A stretch of 64,000 nucleotides of DNA from Nocardioides flavescens. Lineage in GTDB: Bacteria; Actinomycetota; Actinomycetes; Propionibacteriales; Nocardioidaceae. A program made the translations under genes and the position numbers. Location: contig NZ_WUEK01000009.1 of NCBI RefSeq assembly GCF_009823805.1, positions 1 through 64,000 of the forward strand, written 5' to 3'. The notes beneath the pieces are model-generated. The model was not told where the DNA came from. It saw only the letters and a program-made list of their open reading frames with translations, and did no database searches. This document shows, piece by piece, positions 17,115 to 25,066 of the stretch (position 1 is the first letter of the stretch; each line of letters starts with the position of its first letter).

Positions 17115-18283
17115 TCGGCCGCCGCCACCACGCTGGTGCGCGCGAGCTGCAGCGCGCCGAGCGCCTCGGCCCGCTCCCCGAGCGGGGAGAGCTGGATCGA
17201 GGTGTGGGAGACCACCGCCGGCAGGGCGCTGCGCGCGAACCCGGCGCGCACGGGCTGCAGCCAGCGGTGGCCGAGGCCGGCGAGCGGCCCGCCGAGAACG
17301 ACGAGACCGGGGTCGAGCAGCGTGCAGAGGATGCCGAGACCGCGACCGACCGCCTCTGCCGAGTCGTCGAAGACCCGACGGACGATCGGGTCCGCGCTGG
17401 CCCCCATCGCCACCACGCGCGAGAGCGGCACGCGTCGGTCGAGGACCGTGCTGAGCGTCCTGGCCAGGACCTCCGTCGAGGCGTAGGTCTCCAGGCAGCC
17501 GCGTCGTCCGCAGCGGCACATCGGTGCGGAGGCGGCGTCGGAGACGGCGACGTGACCGAGCTCGCCGGCCAGGCCACCCGCACCCGGGTGCAGGCGGCCC
17601 CCGACCACGAGCCCCGCGCCGAGGCCGGAGCCGGCCTTGACGTGGACCAGGTCGCGCGCGCCGGTCTGCGCCGCGCTGGCGAGGGCGCCGAGGTTGGCGT
17701 CGTTCTCGACCCGTACGTCGGCAGCGAGCGGCGCGAGCGCGGTGGTGACCGGCACGCCCACCCACCCCGGCAGGATCGTGCCGCCGACGACCGCCCCGTG
17801 CTCGCGGTCGAGCGGACCGGGGAGCCCCACGCCGATCGCGCGGAGCACACGCCCCCCGGCCGAGCCCGCCACCATCTCCTCGAGCTGGTCGCGGACGGTG
17901 GCCAGCGTCGTCGTCGGTCGATGGCCCGGGGCCAGCGGCTGCTCCCGCTCCTCCAGCACCCGGCCCGACCCGTCGCCGACCAGGAGCCGGGCGTGGCTGC
18001 GGCCGATGTCGACACCGGCGAACACCTCGCTGCCCGCCGCGGCGGAGACCACGCGCACCCTGCGGCCGCGGGAGACCTCGGTCGTGCAGCTCACCTCGCC
18101 ACGGGCGACCAGCCGGGCGACGATGCCCGACACCGCGGCGGGCGAGAGGCCGGTGGCGCGGGCGAGGTCGGCCTGGCTGCGGCCCCAGCCCTCTCTCACG
18201 GTCGCGAGCACGCGCTGCTCGTTGGCGGCACGCAGCGACGCAGCAGACCCGGGACCGGGTCGGCGATCGCGGTCTGTCTTCAC
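17111..18283 (-). CDS. ROK-family transcriptional repressor (NagC/XylR type)
   Basis: This 390-residue regulator has an N-terminal winged helix (about residues 15-75: LRAANEQRVLATVREGWGRSQADLARATGLSPAAVSGIVARL) fused to a ROK domain with GVDIGRSHARLLV, NDANLGALA and the zinc motif CRCGRRGCLETYAS. It should bind a sugar and release DNA. The GTG start at 18283 lies inside the palindrome 18279-18291, with TGTATT 6 nt upstream and no ribosome site, pointing to a leaderless, autoregulated gene. It is divergent from the GH3 gene, its likely target. Confidence 0.9.
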   Translation of the reverse strand: MKTDRDRRPGPGSAASLRAANEQRVLATVREGWGRSQADLARATGLSPAAVSGIVARLVARGEVSCTTEVSRGRRVRVVSAAAGSEVFAGVDIGRSHARLLVGDGSGRVLEEREQPLAPGHRPTTTLATVRDQLEEMVAGSAGGRVLRAIGVGLPGPLDREHGAVVGGTILPGWVGVPVTTALAPLAADVRVENDANLGALASAAQTGARDLVHVKAGSGLGAGLVVGGRLHPGAGGLAGELGHVAVSDAASAPMCRCGRRGCLETYASTEVLARTLSTVLDRRVPLSRVVAMGASADPIVRRVFDDSAEAVGRGLGILCTLLDPGLVVLGGPLAGLGHRWLQPVRAGFARSALPAVVSHTSIQLSPLGERAEALGALQLARTSVVAAAD

Positions 18284-18291
18284 GAGGTGAA
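18279..18291. promoter_or_regulatory. palindromic operator 1 (TTCAC-N3-GTGAA)
   Basis: TTCACGAGGTGAA is an inverted repeat overlapping the start codon and predicted transcription start of the ROK repressor. It differs by one central base from the second palindrome at 18399. A repressor bound here would shut off its own gene. Confidence 0.7.
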
Positions 18292-18395
18292 TACAACCAT
18301 GAGAAAAGTCTGAGTGACGGTGGGACGATCTCGCTCAGGTGTGGCGGTCGTCTCTCGCCGGGTGGTGGACTCGGCCCCGTCTTGCCCGGTCACAG

Positions 18396-18412
18396 CGTTC
18401 ACGTGGTGAACG
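18396..18412. promoter_or_regulatory. palindromic operator 2 (CGTTCAC-N3-GTGAACG)
   Basis: CGTTCACGTGGTGAACG has perfect 7-bp arms around a GTG spacer. The core TTCACGTGGTGAA is nearly identical to the palindrome at the repressor's start. It lies 32 bp before the GH3 start codon, where binding would block transcription initiation or early elongation. Confidence 0.7.
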
Positions 18413-18443
18413 CGGAGCGGGTGCCCTCAACGAAGGACGATCG

Positions 18444-20726
18444 ATGAAACGAACGACGAACCGTGCCGCCCGCGGCACAGCAGCCGTGGTCGCCAGCGCC
18501 CTGACCGCGGGAGCCCTGGCCGTGGCCGCGCAGAGCGGCGGGAGTGCACAGGCCGCCGGTCCGACCCAGCCCGCGCTCAGCAGCCGCGACGTGCCGGTCA
18601 TCACCGTCGACGGGCTCAGGTTCCGCGACCTCGACCGCGACGGCGACCTCACGCCCTACGAGGACTGGCGCCTCAGCGCCGGCGAGCGGGCCTCCGACCT
18701 GCTGGCCCGGCTCACCAAGGAGCAGAAGGCCGGGCTGCTGGCCCACGGCACGCTGGCCACGACCGGGCAGGCCTACAACACCGCCACCAACACCGACTAC
18801 ATCCAGACCCGGAACATCAGCACGTTCATCACCCGCCTCGCGATCGAGCCCTCGGCGATGGCGGAGCAGTCGAACGCCGTCCAGCAGATCGCTGAGAACA
18901 CCGAGTGGGGCATCCCGGTCACGATCTCGACCGACCCGCGCAACGGGTTCGCGGTGACCCTGGGCCAGACCGTCGCCCGGGTCGGCAACACGGCGTTCCC
19001 CGAGGCGATCGGCATGGGCGCCACGGACGACCCGGCGCTCACTCGCGCCTACGGCGACGTCATCCGCCAGGAGTACCGCGCGGTCGGCATCCACGAGGGC
19101 CTCTCGCCCCAGGCCGACATCGCGACCGAGCCGCGCTGGTCGCGGATCAACGGCACCTTCGGCAGCGACCCGCAGAAGGCCAAGCAGCAGGTCAACGCCT
19201 ACATCGCCGGCATGCAGGGCGGCACCAGCGGCGTCAACTCCGAGGGCACGGTCGCGACCGTGAAGCACTGGGTCGGCTACGGCGCCCAGGTCAACGGCTA
19301 CGACAGCCACTACTACTACGGGCGCTACGCGGGCTTCGCCGGCGGACAGTTCGAGAAGCACCTGATCCCCTTCGAAGGCGCCTTCGCGGCCAACGCCGGC
19401 GGGGTCATGCCGACGTACTCCATCCTCAAGGACCTCGTCTTCCGCGGCCAGCCGGTCGAGCAGGTCGGCGCCGGCTTCAACCGCTACCTCACCACCGACC
19501 TGCTGCGCGGTGAGTACGGCTTCACGGGCGTCACGGTCTCCGACTTCGGCATCACCGGCAACTGCCCCCAGATCTGCCAGGACACCCGCCCGCCGGCGAG
19601 CTTCGTCGGCTCGTGGGGCGTCGGCATGCCGTGGGGCGTCGAGCCGCTGACGGTCACCCAGCGCTACGGCAAGGCGATCTCCGCCGGCGTCGACCAGGTC
19701 GGCGGCTCGGTCGAGCCCGCCCAGGTCGTCGCGGCGTTCGACGCCGGGCTGATCAGCCGGTCCCGGCTCAACGAGGCCGCCCGGCGGGTGCTGATCCAGA
19801 AGTTCCAGCTCGGCCTGTTCGAGAACCCGTTCGTCGACCCGGCCCGTGCGGCCGCCGTCAACGGCAGCGCGGCGTTCAAGGCCATCGGTGACGCCGCCCA
19901 GGCGAAGTCGCTGACCCTGCTGTCCAACCAGGCGAAGACGCTGCCCGCGTCGACGTCGGCGGTGAAGAAGGTCTACCTCAGCGGTGTCGGCACCCAGGCG
20001 GCCCAGGCGCGCGGTCTGACCGTCGTCGCCACCCCGGCCGAGGCCGACCTCGCGATCGTCCGACTGAGCGACCCGGTGGGCGGCAGCGACCGCACCGACC
20101 TCGACTTCAAGGGCACCGAGGCGGACTACCAGGCCTTCGCCGCCGCGGCGGCCACGAGCACCCCGACCATCGCGGTGCCTCGCCTCGACCGCCCGCTGGT
20201 GCTGACCAACGTCGTCGACCGCGCCGACGCCGTCCTGGCCAACTACGGCGTCACCGACGAGGTGCTGCTCCAGACGATCTTCGGCGAGCGCAGCCCCGGC
20301 GGGAAGCTGCCTTTCGAGCTCCCCTCGTCGATGGCCGACGTGCTGCGCCAGGCCGGCGACGTCCCCCAGGACACCCCCAACGCGCTGTTCGCCGCGGGCA
20401 CCGGCCTGTCCTACGGCGGTGGCGCCACGCCGCCCGCCACCCCGAGCCGGTTCGCCTTCAAGAAGGCGCCGAAGGTCAAGGGCGTCGCCAAGGTGGGCCG
20501 CAAGGTGCGCATCAAGGGCATCGGCGTCGCCAACGTCGCCCCGGCCGCCACGAAGGTGCGCGTCCACTGGTTCGTGGGCGGCAAGAAGGTCCGCGGCGCC
20601 AAGCGCCCGGCGTACACCCCGCGTCGCGGTGACGTCGGCAAGCGCCTCAAGGTGAAGGTCACGATCACCGGCAGCACCGCCGCTACGACCGTGATCGTCG
20701 TCAAGGGCCCCAAGGTCCGCCGCTGA
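18444..20726 (+). CDS. secreted glycoside hydrolase family 3 beta-glycosidase
   Basis: This 760-residue exported enzyme has a Sec signal peptide ending at about SAQA-AGPTQ. The GH3 N-terminal barrel shows VATVKHWVGYG and the nucleophile Asp367 in GVTVSDFG. A GH3 C-terminal alpha/beta domain follows (FGERSPGGKLPFELPSS). Where many family members carry a fibronectin-III domain, this one ends in a very basic Ig-like repeat (about 675-760, VGRKVRIKG...PAYTPRRGDVGKRLKVKVT). The ATG has AAGGA 8 nt upstream. It is probably induced by a sugar through the divergent ROK repressor. Exact substrate (gluco- or other beta-linked sugar) cannot be told. Confidence 0.9.
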   Translation: MKRTTNRAARGTAAVVASALTAGALAVAAQSGGSAQAAGPTQPALSSRDVPVITVDGLRFRDLDRDGDLTPYEDWRLSAGERASDLLARLTKEQKAGLLAHGTLATTGQAYNTATNTDYIQTRNISTFITRLAIEPSAMAEQSNAVQQIAENTEWGIPVTISTDPRNGFAVTLGQTVARVGNTAFPEAIGMGATDDPALTRAYGDVIRQEYRAVGIHEGLSPQADIATEPRWSRINGTFGSDPQKAKQQVNAYIAGMQGGTSGVNSEGTVATVKHWVGYGAQVNGYDSHYYYGRYAGFAGGQFEKHLIPFEGAFAANAGGVMPTYSILKDLVFRGQPVEQVGAGFNRYLTTDLLRGEYGFTGVTVSDFGITGNCPQICQDTRPPASFVGSWGVGMPWGVEPLTVTQRYGKAISAGVDQVGGSVEPAQVVAAFDAGLISRSRLNEAARRVLIQKFQLGLFENPFVDPARAAAVNGSAAFKAIGDAAQAKSLTLLSNQAKTLPASTSAVKKVYLSGVGTQAAQARGLTVVATPAEADLAIVRLSDPVGGSDRTDLDFKGTEADYQAFAAAAATSTPTIAVPRLDRPLVLTNVVDRADAVLANYGVTDEVLLQTIFGERSPGGKLPFELPSSMADVLRQAGDVPQDTPNALFAAGTGLSYGGGATPPATPSRFAFKKAPKVKGVAKVGRKVRIKGIGVANVAPAATKVRVHWFVGGKKVRGAKRPAYTPRRGDVGKRLKVKVTITGSTAATTVIVVKGPKVRR

Positions 20727-20772
20727 CCTGGTCCTGACCCGGTCCTGATCCGGTCCTGATCCGCAAGGTACG

Positions 20773-20810
20773 ACGGCCCCCGTCCCGGCTGATGCCGGGG
20801 CGGGGGCCGT
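20773..20810. terminator. strong hairpin after the GH3 gene
   Basis: ACGGCCCCCG at 20773 pairs with CGGGGGCCGT ending at 20810, and CCGG/CCGG extends the stem inward around a short loop. It lies between the convergent GH3 gene and the small membrane protein gene and can serve both. Just before it, CCTGA(C/T)CCGGT is repeated three times (20737-20763). Confidence 0.75.
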
Positions 20811-20834
20811 CGTCGCGTCTGCGGGAGGGGCGCG

Positions 20835-21275
20835 TCAGAGCCGGGCGCCGTCGTCCCAGGGGTCGTCCGGGCCGGCCTTCATCGTGACGACCAGGTAGGC
20901 GAAGCCGCCGATGAACGCCGCCACGAGCAGGTAGCCACCCCAGTCGGGCATCCGCAGACCGGTCACCAGGAAGAGCATCAGGACCGCCGGGGCCCCGACC
21001 AGGCCGCTCCACGCGGCGAGCCGGTCCGGCGGGAGCTTCGGCAGCGGGGGCGGGGGAGGCGGCACGAACCGCTCCTCGTCCTCGGCAGAGTCGTCCCACG
21101 CGTCGCGGAGCTCGCGCGGCTCCTGCGGCTCGACGGGCGCCGGGGCGAGCTCGAAGAACGTCGCCGCGGGGGCCGCGGTCGGTGAGGGCGGCTCCGGCTC
21201 GTCGTCGAGCTCGGCACGCTCGCCGTAGTTCTCGACGATCGCGCGCCAGGCGTCATCGTCGTGGTCGCGCTGCAC
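20835..21275 (-). CDS. small membrane protein with two helices, function unknown
   Basis: This is a 146-residue protein I do not recognise. The N-terminal half is acidic and Pro-rich (ending in a PPPPPP run); the C-terminal half has two helices (LVGAPAVLMLFLVTGL and GGYLLVAAFIGGFAYLVVT) and a short tail. Start: GTG at 21275 has TACCCT 7 nt upstream and no usable ribosome site, so a leaderless mRNA is likely; the longer frame adds 43 unlikely residues. Confidence 0.7.
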   Translation of the reverse strand: MQRDHDDDAWRAIVENYGERAELDDEPEPPSPTAAPAATFFELAPAPVEPQEPRELRDAWDDSAEDEERFVPPPPPPLPKLPPDRLAAWSGLVGAPAVLMLFLVTGLRMPDWGGYLLVAAFIGGFAYLVVTMKAGPDDPWDDGARL

Positions 21276-21282
21276 GCCTCCG

Positions 21283-21288
21283 AGGGTA
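21283..21288 (-). promoter_or_regulatory. -10 box TACCCT of the small membrane protein gene
   Basis: TACCCT on the minus strand lies 7 nt before the GTG start at 21275 and decides that start. The arrangement predicts a leaderless transcript. Confidence 0.5.
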
Positions 21289-21423
21289 CGCCGCGGCCGC
21301 CCGGGAGCAGACCCCGGCGAGCGGGCCCACGTGGTCGTGGTCACGTCGGCGGTGCTCCCATGGCCTAGGCTCTCGTCGGAGAGCGGCTCGGGTCCGCGGC
21401 GCACGGCAGTGGGAGGTCGGTCG

Positions 21424-22146
21424 GTGTTCTACTGGTTCCTCAAGTGGGTGGCGATCGGTCCCTGGCTCCGGCTGGTGTTCCGCCCGCAGGTCAGCGGAGC
21501 CGAGCACGTCCCGGCCGACGGTCCCGCGATCTTGGCGAGCAACCACCTCTCCTACGCCGACTGGCTGTTCATGCCGCTCACGCTGCCGCGCCGGGTGACG
21601 TTCGTGGCCAAGGCGGAGTACTTCAACACCCCCGGCATCAAGGGTTGGTTCCAGAAGAAGTTCTTCGCCGGCAGCGGCCAGGTGCCGATCGACCGCTCCG
21701 GTGCCTCGGCGGCCGAGGGCGCGATGTCGGCGGCCAAGCGCATCCTCGAGGGCGGTGAGCTCTTCGGCATCTACCCCGAGGGCACGCGCTCGCACGACGG
21801 CAAGCTCTACCGCGGCAAGACCGGCGTCGCCCGGCTGGCGCTCGAGTGCCGGGTGCCGGTGATCCCGGTTGCCGTCGTCGGCACCGACGTGGTCGCACCC
21901 CCCGGTCGCACCTTCGGGCGCTTCACGCGACCGACCGTGCGCTTCGGTGCGCCGCTCGACTTCTCGCGCTACGAGGGCATGGAGAACGACCGCTACATCC
22001 TGCGCTCGATCACCGACGAGATCATGTACGAGATCATGCGGCTCTCGGGCCAGGAGTACGTCGACATGTACGCCGCCCGCGCCAAGGAGGAGTCGAAGAA
22101 GGAGCCCACGCCGCCCTCCGCCCCCGACCAGCGGCTGGCGTCCTGA
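21424..22146 (+). CDS. 1-acyl-sn-glycerol-3-phosphate acyltransferase (PlsC family)
   Basis: This 240-residue membrane-associated acyltransferase makes phosphatidic acid or a related lipid. The catalytic block I is NHLSYAD (His41, Asp46), block II has the VPIDRSG region, and block III is YPEGTRSHDG. A basic, Lys-rich tail follows. GGGAGG lies upstream of the GTG start, and TAGGCT at about 21365 could be its -10. From memory Rv2182c is the mycobacterial counterpart in the same neighbourhood. The downstream kinase gene overlaps its end. Confidence 0.9.
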   Translation: MFYWFLKWVAIGPWLRLVFRPQVSGAEHVPADGPAILASNHLSYADWLFMPLTLPRRVTFVAKAEYFNTPGIKGWFQKKFFAGSGQVPIDRSGASAAEGAMSAAKRILEGGELFGIYPEGTRSHDGKLYRGKTGVARLALECRVPVIPVAVVGTDVVAPPGRTFGRFTRPTVRFGAPLDFSRYEGMENDRYILRSITDEIMYEIMRLSGQEYVDMYAARAKEESKKEPTPPSAPDQRLAS

Positions 22147-23363
22147 CCGAGCCCGACCGGTCGCCGGGGCCTGCGCGGCCCGCCCTGGCCTCCCGGCTCG
22201 GCACCTGGTGGTTCTCCTCGGCGCTCACCGTCGAGGACCGGCTGTTGCGCTGGTTGGCGGTGCTGCGCTTCGTGCTGCTGCTCAACGCCCTCGTGCTCTA
22301 CGCCTACCGCATCGACGCGGTGACGCGTCCCGTGCTCGGTGCGGTCTGCGTGCTCGCGATGGTGGTGTGGACGCCGCTGGCCTCGTGGCTGCTGGCCGAC
22401 CCGGCTCGGCGTACGCCGTGGTGGCTGGGGCTCGACCTCGCCCTGGCCCTGGCCCTGGTGCTGCTGTCGCCGGTCGTCAAGGGCGCGGGCTTCGGGGCGA
22501 CCGTGCCGGGGTTCTGGGTCGTCGGGGCGCTGATGGCCTGGGCCGTCCGCTACCGCTGGCCCGGCGGCCTGCTGGCGGGTGCTGCGCTCGCCACCGCCGA
22601 CCTGGCCGTGCGGCGCGACGTCACCCAGGCCAACGCCGGCAACGTCTTCCTGCTCCTGCTCGGGGGCGTGATCGTCGGCTCGATGGCGGAGTCGCTGCAC
22701 CGGATGGCGCTCGAGCGCGACCGGGCCCAGCACGAGGCGGCGGTCGCCGCCGAGCGGACCCGCCTGGCCCGGGCGGTCCACGACGGGGTGCTCCAGGTGC
22801 TCGGCCTCGTGCAGCGACATGGTCGCGAGGTGCCCGAGCTCGCCGAGCTGGGACGCCTCGCCGGTGAGCAGGAGGTGGCGCTGCGCGCGCTCATCCGACG
22901 CCAGGACACGGTGGATCCCGACGCTCTCGCGGTCTCGGCCCCCGACCGGGTCGACCTCGTCGCCGCGCTCGCGCCGTACGCCGGCCGCCCGGGCGTCGAG
23001 GTGGTCGACCTCGGCGAGCGCGTCGAGGTCGCCGCACGGATCGGCTCGGAGCTCTCCTCGGTGGTCGCGGCGTGCCTCGACAACGTCGGGCGGCACGCCC
23101 CCGGCGCGTCGGCGTGGGTGCTGGTCGAGGCCGACGACGAGCGGGTGGTGCTGACCGTGCGCGACGACGGTCCGGGGATCCCCGCCGGGCGGCTCGAGCA
23201 GGCCGCGGCCGAGGGACGGCTCGGCGTCGCCGAGTCGATCCGCGGCCGCGTCGCCGACCTGGGCGGCACCGCTGACCTGCGCACCGACCCGACCGGGACC
23301 TGCTGGACCTTCAGCGTCCCGCGGGCCACGACCGAGCCGGCGGGCGGGAGGATCGGGTCGTGA
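22143..23363 (+). CDS. MacS-family sensor histidine kinase
   Basis: This is a sensor kinase of about 406 residues. The N-terminal membrane domain of four to six helices (about 35-185, starting RLLRWLAVLRFVLLLNALVLYAYR) matches the DUF5931 region of MacS kinases. The phosphoacceptor is His213 in RLARAVHDGVLQVLG, and a short HATPase contains DDGPGIP. No ATG or GTG lies at the head of the frame; the CTG at 22143 would give a 4-bp overlap with plsC, so I take it with reserve. A start at the TTG near 22246 would cut only the first 35 residues. It pairs with the response regulator two genes on. Confidence 0.82.
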   Translation: MTEPDRSPGPARPALASRLGTWWFSSALTVEDRLLRWLAVLRFVLLLNALVLYAYRIDAVTRPVLGAVCVLAMVVWTPLASWLLADPARRTPWWLGLDLALALALVLLSPVVKGAGFGATVPGFWVVGALMAWAVRYRWPGGLLAGAALATADLAVRRDVTQANAGNVFLLLLGGVIVGSMAESLHRMALERDRAQHEAAVAAERTRLARAVHDGVLQVLGLVQRHGREVPELAELGRLAGEQEVALRALIRRQDTVDPDALAVSAPDRVDLVAALAPYAGRPGVEVVDLGERVEVAARIGSELSSVVAACLDNVGRHAPGASAWVLVEADDERVVLTVRDDGPGIPAGRLEQAAAEGRLGVAESIRGRVADLGGTADLRTDPTGTCWTFSVPRATTEPAGGRIGS

Positions 23364-23875
23364 CCATCCACACCACCCACCCGTTCGCCGAGGCCGACCC
23401 CGACCCGGCGCGGCGCCTGCGCGGCCGGCTCGGTGGCGCCGTCACGCTGTGGACCAGCGGCGCCGGCTCCGAGCGCGCCGGGCTCACCCTGACCTCGGTC
23501 ATGGTGGCGCTCGGCGAGCCCGCCCGGGTGCTCGGCCTGGTCGACCCCGACTCCGACCTGGCCCTCGCGGTCGAGGAGACCGGCACGGCCGTCGTCCAGC
23601 TGCTCTCCTGGCCGCACCGCGACCTGGCCGAGGCCTTCGCCGGCACCGCGCCCGCCCCCGGCGGGGTCTTCGCGCAGGCGGAGTTCGTCGACACCGCGTG
23701 GGGTCCGCGGCTGGCCGAGGCGCACACCTGGGCCGGCGTACGCCTCGAGAGCGCGGTCGGGGCCGGCTGGTCGTCCCTGCTCACGACCACCGTCGAGCAC
23801 GTCGAGGTCGGCGAGGACGCCGACCCGCTCCTGCACCGGCGCGGCCGCTGGCTGCGACCGGGGACGAGGGACTGA
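23360..23875 (+). CDS. flavin reductase-like FMN-binding domain protein
   Basis: This 171-residue protein has the fold pattern of short-chain flavin reductases: GGAVTLWTSGAGSERAGLTLTSVMVALGEPARVLGLVDPDSDLA, with the later segment AEAHTWAGVRLES. It probably binds FMN and either reduces it with NAD(P)H or serves as a partner in oxidation reactions; no partner oxygenase is nearby. It overlaps the kinase gene by 4 bp and ends 1 bp before the response regulator, so it splits the two-component pair but shares their transcript. A redox-sensing role is possible but unproven. Confidence 0.75.
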   Translation: MTIHTTHPFAEADPDPARRLRGRLGGAVTLWTSGAGSERAGLTLTSVMVALGEPARVLGLVDPDSDLALAVEETGTAVVQLLSWPHRDLAEAFAGTAPAPGGVFAQAEFVDTAWGPRLAEAHTWAGVRLESAVGAGWSSLLTTTVEHVEVGEDADPLLHRRGRWLRPGTRD

Positions 23876-23876
23876 G

Positions 23877-24578
23877 GTGGACGCGCAGCTGCAGGAGGAG
23901 GCGCGGGTCAGCGTGATGGTGGTCGACGACCACCCCATGTGGCGCGACGCGGTCGAGCGAGACCTGCGCGAGGCCGGCTTCGACGTGGTCGGGGTGGCGG
24001 CGACCGGTGACGAGGCGGTGCGGCGCTTCCCCGCGTGCCGGCCCCAGGTGGTCGTCCTCGACCTGCAGCTGCCCGGGCGCAGCGGCGTCGAGGTGACCCG
24101 GGAGGTGCTGCAGCACGACCCGTCGGCGCGGGTGCTGGTGCTGAGCGCGTCGGGCGAGCAGGCCGACGTGCTCGCCGCGGTGAAGGCGGGCGCGACGGGC
24201 TACCTCGTGAAGTCCGCGTCGCGGGCCGAGCTGCTCGACGCCGTACGCCGAGTCGCTCGAGGCGACGCGGTCTTCACCGCAGGGCTGGCGGGGCTGGTGC
24301 TGGGGGAGTACCGCCGTCTCTCCGCGCCCGCCGACCCCGGCCGGCCCACGCTCACCGAGCGGGAGACCGAGGTGCTGCGGATGGTCGCCACCGGACAGTC
24401 CTACAAGCAGATCGCGGAGCGGCTCGTCCTGAGCCACCGCACCGTGCAGAACCACGTGCAGAACACCCTGCGCAAGCTCCAGCTGCACAACCGCGTCGAG
24501 CTGACCCGCTACGCCATCGAGCAGGGCATCGACGGCGACGACGGGGGCGACGGGGACGACGGGGACGGCGCGGGGTGA
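23877..24578 (+). CDS. MacR-type LuxR-family response regulator
   Basis: This 233-residue regulator has a receiver domain (acidic VDDHPMW, Asp62 in VVVLDLQLPGRSG, Lys in GYLVKSAS) and a LuxR helix-turn-helix (about 155-215, LTERETEVLRMVATGQSYKQIAERLVLSHRTVQNHVQNTLRKL). A low-complexity Asp/Gly tail ends the protein. It is the cognate partner of the MacS-like kinase two genes upstream. Its GTG start directly follows the flavin reductase gene, and the next gene overlaps its stop by 4 bp. Confidence 0.9.
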   Translation: MDAQLQEEARVSVMVVDDHPMWRDAVERDLREAGFDVVGVAATGDEAVRRFPACRPQVVVLDLQLPGRSGVEVTREVLQHDPSARVLVLSASGEQADVLAAVKAGATGYLVKSASRAELLDAVRRVARGDAVFTAGLAGLVLGEYRRLSAPADPGRPTLTERETEVLRMVATGQSYKQIAERLVLSHRTVQNHVQNTLRKLQLHNRVELTRYAIEQGIDGDDGGDGDDGDGAG

Positions 24579-25066
24579 CCTGGCGGCTCGCCGGGCCACC
24601 CGACGCGGAGGCGCTGCGCGACCTGGAGCGGGCCGCCAACGTCGTCGGTCTGGCCCACGTCTTCGGCGCAACGCCCTTCCCGGACGACGAGGTCCTCGAC
24701 CGGTGGCGGGCCACGCTCGCCGAGCCGGGCGTCGTCGTGATGCGCCACCCGCACGCCTTCACGAGCTGGGACGGCGACGGCCGGGTGCGCCACCTGGCGG
24801 TGCACCCCGACCACTGGGGTCGTGGGCTCGGCCGGGAGGGCCTAGGTCTCGCCGTCGCCGCGGTGGAGGCCGCCGGCGGTGAGGCGCACCTGTGGGCCCT
24901 GGAGGACAACCACCGCGCCCGGCGGCTCTACGACCACCTCGGCTGGGTGCCGACCGGCGAGACCCGACCGGCCCTGTGGCCGCCGCACCCGGTGGAGCTG
25001 CGGCTGCGGTGGCCGCGGCCCTCGGCGCGGCCCGGCGACCTGTCAGGATCGGGACGTGGCCACTGA
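24575..25066 (+). CDS. GNAT family N-acetyltransferase
   Basis: This 163-residue acetyltransferase shows the acetyl-CoA loop VRHLAVHPDHWGRGLGREGLG and the conserved LWALEDNHRARRLYDHLGWVPTGE end. The substrate is unknown. GTG at 24575 overlaps the response regulator stop by 4 bp. The C-terminal tail reads into the start of the next gene by 11 bp, where a promoter-like CAGGAT is found. Confidence 0.85.
   Translation: MTWRLAGPPDAEALRDLERAANVVGLAHVFGATPFPDDEVLDRWRATLAEPGVVVMRHPHAFTSWDGDGRVRHLAVHPDHWGRGLGREGLGLAVAAVEAAGGEAHLWALEDNHRARRLYDHLGWVPTGETRPALWPPHPVELRLRWPRPSARPGDLSGSGRGH
25044..25049 (+). promoter_or_regulatory. -10-like CAGGAT before the coiled-coil gene
   Basis: CAGGAT lies 6 nt before the GTG at 25056, within the end of the GNAT gene. 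It departs from TANNNT at the first base, but the spacing fits the leaderless pattern of this window. Confidence 0.35.
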
